Source: Nocardioides sp. dk884
GTDB lineage: Bacteria; Actinomycetota; Actinomycetes; Propionibacteriales; Nocardioidaceae
DNA: 64,000 nt
Assembly (NCBI RefSeq): GCF_009557055.1
Contig: NZ_CP045649.1
Location: 1,029,501-1,093,500, forward strand
Direction: 5' to 3'
Every line of letters begins with the position of its first letter. Position 1 is the first letter of the stretch. The notes under the pieces were generated by a model. The model was given only the letters and a program-made list of their open reading frames with translations. It ran no database searches and was not told where the DNA came from. Positions 1 through 7,457 of this stretch are shown here, piece after piece. Both the position numbers and the translations under genes were made by a program.

Positions 1-76
1 CGTCGAGCGCCTCGTGCACGCACGCCACCGCCGCAGCCACCGGGTGGCCGGATCGGGGTGCGAACGAGGGTTCCAT
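1..76 (-). CDS. DUF222/HNH endonuclease, N-terminal fragment cut by window edge
   Basis: This is the first 25 codons of a gene that continues beyond the window start. Reading leftward from an ATG at 76, the peptide shares SGHPVAAAVACVH with the start of the complete DUF222/HNH gene whose ATG is at 6006, differing at a few residues. The upstream DNA is also shared between the two copies. It is therefore a paralogue of that gene, about 6 kb away and in the same direction. Nothing can be said about whether the rest is intact. Confidence 0.75.
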   Translation of the reverse strand, partial: MEPSFAPRSGHPVAAAVACVHEALD

Positions 77-150
77 GGACCTACTCAACCACCCACCACC
101 GACAGTCCCGACCAGTCGTTGTCGCAGGTCAGAGCGCCTGTGGACAACCG
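1..150. repeat. Duplicated 5' end and upstream region of DUF222/HNH gene, copy 1
   Basis: About 150 bases here match 5931-6079 at most positions, with one single-base indel. The match covers the first codons of a DUF222/HNH gene and roughly 70 bases upstream, including a shared TTGTCCACAGG-type element read on the minus strand. Conservation outside the coding part suggests recent duplication, gene conversion or a conserved promoter. Confidence 0.75.
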
Positions 151-171
151 CCCGTCAGCCCGCGCGCGGGC

Positions 172-1464
172 TCACCGTGGCTTCGGCACCCGGTCCAGGT
201 TCTCCCGCGCCCGACGGCGCAGGAGGGCGCGCTCGCTCTCGTTGCGGGTACGCGCGGCCGCCTCGGCGAACGACCTCTCCGCCTGCTCATGAAGGCCAGC
301 CCGCTCCAGCAGGTCGCCGCGCACGCTCGGCACGAGTGGTGAGTCGCCGAGCGCCTCGGCGCCCACTTCCGACAGCACGGCCAGCCCTGCGTCCGGACCG
401 AACGCCCGACCGTGCGCCACGGCGCGGTTCACCTCGACGACCGGCCCGGGCGCGGCGCGGGCCAGGACGTCGTACAGGGCCGCGATCCGGCGCCAGTCCG
501 TGTCCTCGGCCCGCGCGGCGCGGGCGTGCTCGGCGGCGATCGAGGCCTGCAGGACGTACGTGCCGACCGGCTTGCCGCGCGCGGCGAGCTGCTCGGCGCG
601 TCGCAGGGCGGCCAGACCGCGCCGGATCAGCGTCGTGTCCCAGCGCGTCCGGTCCTGCGCCTCCAGGAGCACCGGTGCGCCGGAATCGTCGAGCCGGGCG
701 GCCGTCCGCGAGCCCTGGATCTCCAGCAGCGCCTGGAGCCCGAGCACCTCGGGCTCGTCGGGCGCGAGTGCGGCGAGCATCCGGGCCAGCCGCATCGCCT
801 CGTTCGACAGGTCGGGGCGCATCCAGTCGGTGCCCGAGGTGGCGGTGTAGCCCTCGTTGAAGATCAGGTAGATCACCGCCATGACGTCGTCGAGGCGCCG
901 GGTCCGCTCCGCCCCCGTGGGCAGCTCGAACTCCGCGCGCGCCTCGGACAGGGTCCTCTTGGCCCGCGAGATCCGCTGGCCCATGGCGGACTCGGTGGCC
1001 AGGAACCCGCGGGCGATCTCGGCGGTGGTGAGCCCGCCGACGAGTCGAAGCGTCAGCGCCGCGCGGGTCTCGGCGCTCAGGACGGGGTGGCAGGTCAGGA
1101 AGATCAGCCGCAGCACGTCGTCCTCGATGTGGTCGACCTGAGCGTCGAGATCGGGCATCGCAGCCTCCTCTCCCTGGCCGGCGTGCCCGAGCTCCTCGAC
1201 CTTGCGGCGCAGCACGTCGGCGCGCCGGAAGTGATCGATGCCGCGCCGTTTCGCGGTGGTCATCAGCCACGCGCCAGGGTTCTGCGGTACGCCGGCCGTG
1301 GGCCACTGCTCGAGCGCAGCGACCAGGGCGTCCTGCGCCAGGTCCTCCGCGAGCTCCACGTCCCGGGTGATCCGGGTCAGCGCGCCGACGAGGTGGGCCG
1401 ACTCGGCCCGCCACGCGGCGACGATGGCTTCGCCGGGGTCCTCCGAGCTGGTCGCTGCCGGCAC
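172..1464 (-). CDS. ECF sigma factor of the long (ECF42/DUF6596) type
   Basis: This 430-residue protein has a sigma region 2 (DLAQDAL at 41-47) and a region 4 helix-turn-helix around 137-172, followed by a C-terminal extension of about 250 residues. That extension is the hallmark of the ECF42 group, with a DUF6596 domain. The start is a GTG at 1464. ECF42 genes usually sit next to a YCII/DGPF-domain gene, and one lies immediately upstream on the same strand (1505-1879), which supports the call. The YCII protein would be transcribed first. The regulon and signal cannot be read from the sequence. No anti-sigma gene is visible, as is usual for this group. Confidence 0.9.
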   Translation of the reverse strand: MPAATSSEDPGEAIVAAWRAESAHLVGALTRITRDVELAEDLAQDALVAALEQWPTAGVPQNPGAWLMTTAKRRGIDHFRRADVLRRKVEELGHAGQGEEAAMPDLDAQVDHIEDDVLRLIFLTCHPVLSAETRAALTLRLVGGLTTAEIARGFLATESAMGQRISRAKRTLSEARAEFELPTGAERTRRLDDVMAVIYLIFNEGYTATSGTDWMRPDLSNEAMRLARMLAALAPDEPEVLGLQALLEIQGSRTAARLDDSGAPVLLEAQDRTRWDTTLIRRGLAALRRAEQLAARGKPVGTYVLQASIAAEHARAARAEDTDWRRIAALYDVLARAAPGPVVEVNRAVAHGRAFGPDAGLAVLSEVGAEALGDSPLVPSVRGDLLERAGLHEQAERSFAEAAARTRNESERALLRRRARENLDRVPKPR

Positions 1465-1504
1465 GCTCCCAGCGTAGTGAGTCCCGGTCGTCAGGGGCTC
1501 CGGT

Positions 1505-1879
1505 TCACTCGCCCGGCGCCTCCGGGCCCTCCGAGATCTGGCGCAGGGTCGAGATCACGGTGGCCTCGGGCCAGTGCTTCGCATGCAGCTCGGCGAACTG
1601 CTGCTGGTCGGCCACGGCCTCCTCGACGGTGTCGTACTGCAGGAGGGACCAGCCGCCGACCACCTCCTTGGCCTCGGCGTACGGTCCGTCCACCCGGCTG
1701 ACGTCGCCCTGACGGACCACGAAGTTCACGGCGTCCTCGGTGCCGTACAGGCCGCCGCCGTCGAGGAACACACCGTTGGCGGCCCGCTCGCCGATGTAGG
1801 TGTCCATCGCGTCGAACAGCGACTGCGGCGGCATGCCGATGCCCTCGGCCATCCTCACGAATCCCATGAAACGCGGCAT
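1505..1879 (-). CDS. YCII-related (DGPF) domain protein
   Basis: This 124-residue protein has the features of the YCII-like superfamily: an N-terminal MPRFMGF strand, a central GGGLYGTEDA segment and VDGPYAEAKE, a version of the DGPFxExKE motif that names the family. It is the usual partner of ECF42 sigma factors, and the sigma gene starts 40 bases downstream. Its biochemical role is not established. A regulatory or oxidative-stress function has been proposed for such pairs. The ATG at 1879 was chosen because the family normally begins just before the first strand and upstream in-frame sequence shows no family match. Confidence 0.85.
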   Translation of the reverse strand: MPRFMGFVRMAEGIGMPPQSLFDAMDTYIGERAANGVFLDGGGLYGTEDAVNFVVRQGDVSRVDGPYAEAKEVVGGWSLLQYDTVEEAVADQQQFAELHAKHWPEATVISTLRQISEGPEAPGE

Positions 1880-2008
1880 CTCGATCAATCCTCTCGTTGG
1901 CTGCTTCTCGCACAGACGTCGAACGGCCACCCGGTTCTTCGACATCGGATCTCGGGGGTTCTCCTCGCCGCGAACCTCCGGGCATCGACACCAGCCCCGC
2001 GTCGGCGA

Positions 2009-2992
2009 ATGATGAGCCGAGTGACGCGCAGCCCGGAGCAACGCACGGGCGCCGGAGCCGACGATGCGGTCGCCCCGGCGCAGCTGTCGGCGCGGGACTG
2101 GCGAGAGCTCATACGTCGAGCCGGGGGCCACCTGATGGAGGCGCGCCTTCCGTACCTCAGTGCCGGGGTCGCGTTCTTCGCGGTCTTGTCGGTGGCACCG
2201 ATGCTGGTGACCGCGCTCTCGGTCTACGGCGCCCTCAACACCCCGGCCCAGGCGCGGAGCCAGCTGGCGCAGATGGCACAGGTGCTGCCGCCGCAGGTGC
2301 ACGTGCTCGTCACCGACCAGCTGACCAGCATCACGACCGCCTCGACGGAGGTGCTGACGGTGCGCGGTGTGGTCGGGCTCGTGCTCGCGCTGTGGACCGC
2401 CACGACCGCCGCGGTGGCGCTCATCGACGCGCTGACCGTGGCCTACCACGAGACCGAGACCCGGGGCTTTGCCCGGCGTACGCTCCTGGGCCTGCTGTTC
2501 GTCCTGGGCGGCGCGCTCCTGCTGGGCGCGGTGATCGCTCTCGCCGGCGTGATCTCCCGAGCCGCAGACGATGCTCCGGGCTTCGTGCGAGCCGCGGTGG
2601 CGGTGCTCGCGTGGCCGGCGGCCGCGGTGCTGATGAGCACGATGCTGGCATTCCTCTACCGGTTCGCCCCGGACCGGAGGGACCCGCAGTGGCGATGGAC
2701 GACGTGGGGAGCCGTGGGCGCCACCCTGCTGTGGGCGGCGACCTCCGCCGCGCTGTTCGCCTACGTGCAGAACCTCGGCACCTACGGGACCACCTACGGC
2801 TCGCTGGCGGGGGTGGCCATCAGCATGTTCTGGCTCTGGCTCACCGTCCTGCTGGTCGTGTTCGGGGCGGCCGTCAACGGGGAGTCGGAGCGGCAGACCC
2901 GGCGCGACTCCACGACCGGCCCGGAGCGGCCGCTCGGCGAGCGCGGCGCGGTCGTCGCCGACAGCACGCCGACCCACCTCGACCAGCCCTGA
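2009..2992 (+). CDS. YihY/virulence factor BrkB family inner membrane protein
   Basis: The 327-residue protein shows the YihY/BrkB pattern: an amphipathic RAGGHLMEARLPYLSAG entry segment, then about six hydrophobic stretches, and a late GTYGTTYGSLAGV loop followed by a last membrane helix rich in Trp and Leu. The tail after about residue 290 is charged and probably cytoplasmic. The family is widespread and its transport or envelope role is uncertain. The adjacent ATGs at 2009 and 2012 are the most plausible starts, because sequence upstream lies opposite the YCII gene and is not family-like. It is a single gene convergent with the LuxR gene. Confidence 0.85.
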   Translation: MMSRVTRSPEQRTGAGADDAVAPAQLSARDWRELIRRAGGHLMEARLPYLSAGVAFFAVLSVAPMLVTALSVYGALNTPAQARSQLAQMAQVLPPQVHVLVTDQLTSITTASTEVLTVRGVVGLVLALWTATTAAVALIDALTVAYHETETRGFARRTLLGLLFVLGGALLLGAVIALAGVISRAADDAPGFVRAAVAVLAWPAAAVLMSTMLAFLYRFAPDRRDPQWRWTTWGAVGATLLWAATSAALFAYVQNLGTYGTTYGSLAGVAISMFWLWLTVLLVVFGAAVNGESERQTRRDSTTGPERPLGERGAVVADSTPTHLDQP

Positions 2993-2999
2993 CCGCCGC

Positions 3000-3770
3000 T
3001 CAGGCCGCATCGAGGAAGGCGCGGACGCGTGCCACCGCCTCGGTCCGGCTCTGCACCCCGAGACGGAGGAAGACGTTCTCGAGGTGCTTGCGGACCGTCG
3101 CCTCGGAGACTCCGAGGGTGCGGGCGATCTGCGCGTTCCCGGCTCCGGTGGCCACCAGGCGCAGGACCTCCCACTGACGGGGGGTCAGATGGGGCTCGCC
3201 ACGAAGCTCCCGGGCTCGCCGGGTGTGCAGCTCCGCCAGGTGCGGGCGAACCAGCGCGAGCATCGCCTTCTCGTGATCGGAGAAGTCGGGCTCATCCTTG
3301 CGCCAGAGCAGGAGACGTCGGTCCAGGCCCCCGAGCGGTGGCAACGGGACCAGGAGCTCGTCCTTCACACCCATGTCGTGGAGCAGCGAGCCGAAGGGAG
3401 TGTTGGCGTACGCCCGGCCGCGTGAGATCTCCGCGTGGTGGACCAGGGTGGAGTGGTCACCGGTCCTCAGCGGGCCCGCGCAGCCGTGCTCCCCCCAGAA
3501 CTGCTGCCAGAACAGCGTCAGGTACTCGTCGGTCGTCCCGACGACCTCCTCGCGTTCCACCCCGCTGTCGTTCACGCACAGGGTCCAGACCCGCTTCTCG
3601 GCGACGTCCATCAGCTGGAAGGTGATGTCGAAGCACGGGATCAACTCGCGCAGGCCGGCGAGGACATCGGCGTAGAAGATGTCGTCGGCGGCAGCGGGTC
3701 GGCACCGATCGAGGACGTCCAGCAGGGCGCACAGGTCATCACAATCGGTGGCTGCCCCACTGTCTGACAC
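3000..3770 (-). CDS. LuxR-family transcriptional regulator
   Basis: This 256-residue protein ends in a LuxR/GerE helix-turn-helix at about 195-250, beginning LTPRQWEVLRL and including AQIARTLGVSEATVRKHLENVF. The N-terminal 170 residues have no recognisable receiver Asp and resemble a GAF-like or autoinducer-like sensory fold, with several Trp, Phe and His residues. It starts at GTG 3770. It is divergent from the small exported protein at 3910 and could regulate it, though no operator was identified. No cognate kinase is present, so it is probably a one-component regulator with an unknown ligand. Confidence 0.85.
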   Translation of the reverse strand: MSDSGAATDCDDLCALLDVLDRCRPAAADDIFYADVLAGLRELIPCFDITFQLMDVAEKRVWTLCVNDSGVEREEVVGTTDEYLTLFWQQFWGEHGCAGPLRTGDHSTLVHHAEISRGRAYANTPFGSLLHDMGVKDELLVPLPPLGGLDRRLLLWRKDEPDFSDHEKAMLALVRPHLAELHTRRARELRGEPHLTPRQWEVLRLVATGAGNAQIARTLGVSEATVRKHLENVFLRLGVQSRTEAVARVRAFLDAA

Positions 3771-3909
3771 GGCGCTACCTCCGTTGCGTCCGTGCCCACC
3801 ACACTACGACCACCGGGCAGGCTGCGGCATGCGCGATATCGCGTACGTCGATCCGCCAACGGCGAACGTCGCATTGGCGTCTCCGCGGGGCCGGGTGCAC
3901 CGTCGGAGC

Positions 3910-4212
3910 ATGTCCACCGCACCGATCACCCGCCGAGGGGCCGCCGGCATCGCCGCGGCAGCCACAGGCCTGGTGGTCGCTGCCCTGCCGGTCGCCACCC
4001 TCGCCAGCGCCCACGTCGAGCCGGCACCTCCCGACGTCCCCGCCCACATCGACCGCACCGACAACCGCACCGACGGCGACGGTGACTACAGCACCGGCGG
4101 CAGCCACGTCGAGCGAGGCTGCTTCATGGTGCGCTCCAGCTGGGGCGAGGGCGGCGAGCACGTGCCCCGCTGCTACACCTACATCCGCAACAGGCCGGCG
4201 GAGCTGCGCTGA
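3910..4212 (+). CDS. Small exported protein of unknown function
   Basis: A 100-residue protein with a twin-arginine-like start (TRRGAAGIAAA) and a hydrophobic stretch ending near LASAHVE, consistent with a cleavable signal peptide. The mature part is about 65 residues, Asp- and Gly-rich, and holds two Cys (GCFMV and PRCYTY) that could form a disulfide. No family was recognised. The start at 3910 places the signal peptide at the N-terminus, and no strong ribosome site is visible. It is divergent from the LuxR gene. It may be a secreted peptide or a lineage-specific orphan. Confidence 0.6.
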   Translation: MSTAPITRRGAAGIAAAATGLVVAALPVATLASAHVEPAPPDVPAHIDRTDNRTDGDGDYSTGGSHVERGCFMVRSSWGEGGEHVPRCYTYIRNRPAELR

Positions 4213-4257
4213 GCGACGGCCTGCCGGTGCTGCGCTGATGCGCCGCCGCCTACCTGT

Positions 4258-4630
4258 TCATGGCTTGTAGACGATGTGGAACCGATGGTCCAGCTCCTCG
4301 GTGATCAGTCGGATCAACCGTGCCGCTTCCGCATCCAGTCTGGCGCTGCCTCCGGCTTGGCACATCGCGACCCCACGCCACGACGGCGGCAGCAAGCGCC
4401 TCGCTGATGCCCCACTCACGGACCAGATCCTCGCCGTCCACGAAGATCGCACCGTCCTGGTCCCACAGCGGTACGTCGACGGTGTCCTCGGACATGAACT
4501 TGATCTGTGCGCTGTCGCGAGGGCCTTCCCAGGGTTCGTCGTCATCGGCGCTGTATCCCGCACGCGGGAGCGCGTGCCAGCCCAAGCTCGCGTCGGGAGA
4601 GAGGATTCGGTCCGGGGGCGGTTCGCGCAT
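4258..4630 (-). pseudogene. Frameshifted hypothetical gene
   Basis: Coding character changes reading frame on the minus strand near 4355-4375. The upstream part, from an ATG at 4630, reads MREPPPDRIL through DLVREWGISEALAAAVVAWGRDV. The natural continuation, beginning CQAGGSARLDAEAARLIRL and ending HIVYKP at 4258, is in another frame. Joined, they give a protein of about 123 residues with no family recognised. Further coding-like sequence lies between 4631 and about 4720 but has no start codon, so the gene may also be truncated at its 5' end. A base-calling error is an alternative explanation. Confidence 0.5.
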
Positions 4631-4743
4631 CGCAGCATTGTGGTCTGCCTCAGGCTCCGCCGCGATCAACTTCTGCACAGGCCGCGCGATGTGCTCGTGA
4701 AGGTGCGTCCTTCTGTCGCTTATGAGGAACCAGCGCGGTCGGC

Positions 4744-6006
4744 CTAACAGCGCCGGTGGAAGGTGAGCTTCCCGTCGGGCAGGTGGGTGGTGTCGTAGGC
4801 GGGGTCGTGGGCTCGGGCGTGGTGGCGGGGGCAGAGTAGGCGGCCGCTGGCCACGCTGGTCGCACCGCCGCGCGACCAGGGCAGGTCGTGGTGGGCGTGG
4901 CACAGACCGGGTGGCCAGTCACACCCTTCGGCGGTGCAGCCACCGTCGCGCAGGGCGAGGGCGACGCGGTGGGTCTTGGTGTGGAACCGGCGCTTGCGGC
5001 CGACGTCGAGGGGGCGGCCTTCGCCGTCGAGAACGGCCGGCACGATCCCGGACTGGCAGGCGAGGCGCCGGGCTTCGGAGGCGGAGATGGTCTCGCCGGT
5101 GTGCAGGTGCGCCGCACGCAGCCCGCCGAGCAGCGAGTCCAGGGTCATCGTGACCACGATGGTCGCGGCGACGCCGCCGGCGTCCGGGAGTCGGTCGGTG
5201 GGGTAGCGCTCCAGGTACTCACAGAACGCCTGCCCCATCCGCTCCGGACCCGGTCTGCCCTCCGCTGTGCCAGGGCCGTTCACCGCGCGCTGATGCTTCG
5301 GCGCCGCGATCGCCAACAGTGCGGCGCGCAGCATCGCTGCGTGATGGGTCGGGATCGTGAACCGGCCGTGGGTCTTGCCGTGCCCGTCATCCGACATCGT
5401 CAGCCGGGCCGCGGCACGCGCGGCGGCCTCCTCACGCTCGAGTCGGGCGGCCTCGGCGGCGTCGGCCTGCTCGGGAGCAGCGACCTCCACCAGCCGCTTG
5501 GCCAGACGACGCAGCGTGATCGCGTCGTGCTCACCCGCCTGCTCCAGGAGGAACTCCTCCGCACGGGCTCGGATCTCCTCGTCGACTACGTCGGCGGGCA
5601 GGTCATCGACCGCGTCGACGATCACCTGCGCCTGGTCCAGGTGGATCCGACCGGCCGCCAGGGCCTCACGAACACCCTCGTGATGGCCGGTGTCCAGCGC
5701 CCGGGCCAGACGCATCAACCGGTGCGCCTCGGACCGGGTCAGACGCGACTGGTGCGCCCACCAGTTCGCGGTGCTCGTCGCCCCCACCGCGTCACCGACC
5801 TCGACACTGTGGGCGTGCGCGGCCACCCGCAGCCGCAGCTCCTGCAACCGGTCGATCTCGGCGCCCAGGTCCAGCAGCGCCGCCCCGGCCTCCGCCTCGC
5901 TCAACGACCACACCGGCACATCGGCAACCGCGTCCAGGGCGTCGTGCACGCACGCCACCGCCGCGGCCACCGGGTGGCCGGATCGGGACGGACGAGGTGC
6001 TTCCAT
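4744..6006 (-). CDS. DUF222 domain / HNH endonuclease
   Basis: This 420-residue protein has an N-terminal helical DUF222 (13E12-type repeat) region to about residue 300 and a C-terminal HNH nuclease domain. The HNH part has paired Cys (CTAEGC), the catalytic core HAHHDLPWSRGG and CPRHHARAHD. Such genes are abundant in Nocardioides, Mycobacterium and relatives, often in several copies. Their role is unclear, and they are not reliably tied to a mobile element. ATG 6006 is preferred over an in-frame TTG four codons upstream because the paralogue at 1-76 starts at the equivalent ATG. Its 5' region is duplicated at the window start. Confidence 0.9.
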   Translation of the reverse strand: MEAPRPSRSGHPVAAAVACVHDALDAVADVPVWSLSEAEAGAALLDLGAEIDRLQELRLRVAAHAHSVEVGDAVGATSTANWWAHQSRLTRSEAHRLMRLARALDTGHHEGVREALAAGRIHLDQAQVIVDAVDDLPADVVDEEIRARAEEFLLEQAGEHDAITLRRLAKRLVEVAAPEQADAAEAARLEREEAAARAAARLTMSDDGHGKTHGRFTIPTHHAAMLRAALLAIAAPKHQRAVNGPGTAEGRPGPERMGQAFCEYLERYPTDRLPDAGGVAATIVVTMTLDSLLGGLRAAHLHTGETISASEARRLACQSGIVPAVLDGEGRPLDVGRKRRFHTKTHRVALALRDGGCTAEGCDWPPGLCHAHHDLPWSRGGATSVASGRLLCPRHHARAHDPAYDTTHLPDGKLTFHRRC

Positions 6007-6079
6007 GGACCTACTCAACCACCGACCACCGACAGTTCTGGCCGACGTTCTCCCAGGTCAGAGCACCTGTGGACAACCG
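5931..6079. repeat. Duplicated 5' end and upstream region of DUF222/HNH gene, copy 2
   Basis: Partner of bases 1-150. The match runs from codon 25 of the HNH gene through its ATG and on to the TTGTCCACAGG-like element about 65 bases upstream. Conservation of the non-coding part suggests a shared promoter or recombination between the two copies. Confidence 0.75.
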
Positions 6080-6117
6080 CACGGAGCCCTCCGACAGCCC
6101 CCAGGGCAGGGCTGAGC

Positions 6118-6540
6118 TCAGCCCTCGAGCGTGTAGTCGAGCAGCAGCCGGTGGGTCCCGTCGGCGTCGACGACGATGCCACCCGTGCCGGCGATGCCGG
6201 AGAGGTCCCCGGCGCCGCTGTGCGGGACGATCACGAGGTGCTCGTCGAAGCGGTCGGTGCCGTGCGTCGACGCCGCGTGCACCACGTTGAAGGTGCCGCG
6301 CCGTCCGCCGAGCACTCCGTCGACGGCCTCGACGGCGGCGTACGAGCCGTGCCCGGTGTCGGGATTCAGACAACCCAGGAACCAGGTCACCGAGTGGCCG
6401 GCCAGGTCTCCCTGGAAGGTCTTGACCAAGTGGGCGAGAGCCGCAGGCGCGGACGTCTCCGGGACCGGCGTGCTGCCCACGGTGGTGGGGGAGCCCACCG
6501 GAGTCCAGTCGGAGACCGTGAAGGTCGAGGTCGCGTGCAT
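6118..6540 (-). CDS. DUF3224 domain-containing protein
   Basis: This 140-residue protein begins with a beta strand (ATSTFTVSDWTPV), has a central Gly-rich beta segment (GSYAAVEAVDGVLGGRRGTFNVVH) and ends TLLLDYTLEG-like. The pattern matches DUF3224, a small beta-barrel family related to allene-oxide-cyclase-like folds. No catalytic function is established. It lies alone between the HNH gene and the stem-loop at 6592-6651, starts at ATG 6540, and has no obvious operon partner. Confidence 0.8.
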   Translation of the reverse strand: MHATSTFTVSDWTPVGSPTTVGSTPVPETSAPAALAHLVKTFQGDLAGHSVTWFLGCLNPDTGHGSYAAVEAVDGVLGGRRGTFNVVHAASTHGTDRFDEHLVIVPHSGAGDLSGIAGTGGIVVDADGTHRLLLDYTLEG

Positions 6541-6591
6541 GGAACGACGCTAATGACCCCGGGCGACGTCGGCCACCACGAATCCGGCGGC

Positions 6592-6651
6592 CGTCGTACG
6601 ACGACGGGCCCGGCCCACCGCGAGGTGGACCGGGCCCGACGGCGTACGACG
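6592..6651 (-). terminator. Stem-loop terminator downstream of the membrane-protein gene
   Basis: The core arms are 6606-6619 and 6624-6637, 14 bp with one mismatch and a GCGA loop, extended outward by partially paired GTCGTACGAC/GTACGAC segments. It lies just past the stop of the leftward gene at 6656. There is no U-tract, which is common in high-GC actinobacteria. Confidence 0.6.
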
Positions 6652-6655
6652 CAGC

Positions 6656-7387
6656 TCAGCCGGCGAGCGTGCCCGGCTTGAAGACGCCCAGGAACGAGGC
6701 GATCAGGACCAGCACCCAGATCGAGTAGACCCACGGCACGGCGCGCTTCATCGCGCCGCCGATGCCGGCCTCGACCTCGGGGGTGGAGCCGGTGGTCATC
6801 AGGGCACCGAACGCGGGCCCGAACGGTCGCAGCGCGACCCGGATCATGATCCCGCAGAAGATGCAGAGGGCGTAGGCGATGATCTTGCCGGCCAGCCACT
6901 TCGGGTTGGTGTCGACGCCGAACGGCGAGTCGACCACGAGGGCGTAGCAGGCGGCGGCCAGCAGCCCCACGGTGATGGCGATGCGGACCACCCAGTCGGC
7001 GCGGTAGGCCAGGTCGGCGTGCTTCGCGGGGGACTTGAAGAAGGCGATCAGCATGATCGCCAGCCAGGCGAGCGAGCCGACCCAGGCGAGCACCAGCGGC
7101 CACCCGTAGAAGATGTCGCGGCCGATGTCGCCGGCCGCCATCAAGGTGACACCGCTGGGCAGCATCAGGATCAGGCAGACCCGCGGCGCGAGGTCGACCA
7201 TGTGCATGATCTTCATGGCCGTCGCGCGGGCGGCCGGCGTGATGCTCGGGTCGACCACGAACTTGCTGGAGTAGAACACTCCGAGGTCGCTGCCCAGCCA
7301 GTAGGTCACCAGCAGGATGTGCAGGAGGATCGCGAAGCTGTGCAGGTCGAAACCGACTGCGGGTTCGATCATCGCAGCGAGGTCCAT
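6656..7387 (-). CDS. Integral membrane protein, function unknown (DUF2269/CopD-like)
   Basis: A 243-residue protein with about six hydrophobic segments. The first contains HSFAILLHILLVTYWLGSDLGVF, where His residues sit in the membrane, as in haem-binding or CopD/DUF2269-like proteins. Later segments include ACYALVV and CIFCGIMIRVAL. No family is certain. It begins at ATG 7387 behind a GGAG ribosome site, 70 bases downstream of the acyl-CoA ligase gene on the same strand, so the two are probably co-transcribed. A transport or redox role connected to the ligase is possible but unproven. Confidence 0.65.
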   Translation of the reverse strand: MDLAAMIEPAVGFDLHSFAILLHILLVTYWLGSDLGVFYSSKFVVDPSITPAARATAMKIMHMVDLAPRVCLILMLPSGVTLMAAGDIGRDIFYGWPLVLAWVGSLAWLAIMLIAFFKSPAKHADLAYRADWVVRIAITVGLLAAACYALVVDSPFGVDTNPKWLAGKIIAYALCIFCGIMIRVALRPFGPAFGALMTTGSTPEVEAGIGGAMKRAVPWVYSIWVLVLIASFLGVFKPGTLAG

Positions 7388-7457
7388 GGGTCTCCGTTCG
7401 AGGGCAAGACGGGGTGGGGAGCGCCGCGCGGGCGGCGGCTCCGAGGCAGGGGCAGGT

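Noticed and set aside
4744..6006. HNH gene as part of a mobile element
   Set aside because: DUF222/HNH genes are common chromosomal genes in these bacteria. No integrase, transposase, terminal repeats or target duplication was seen.
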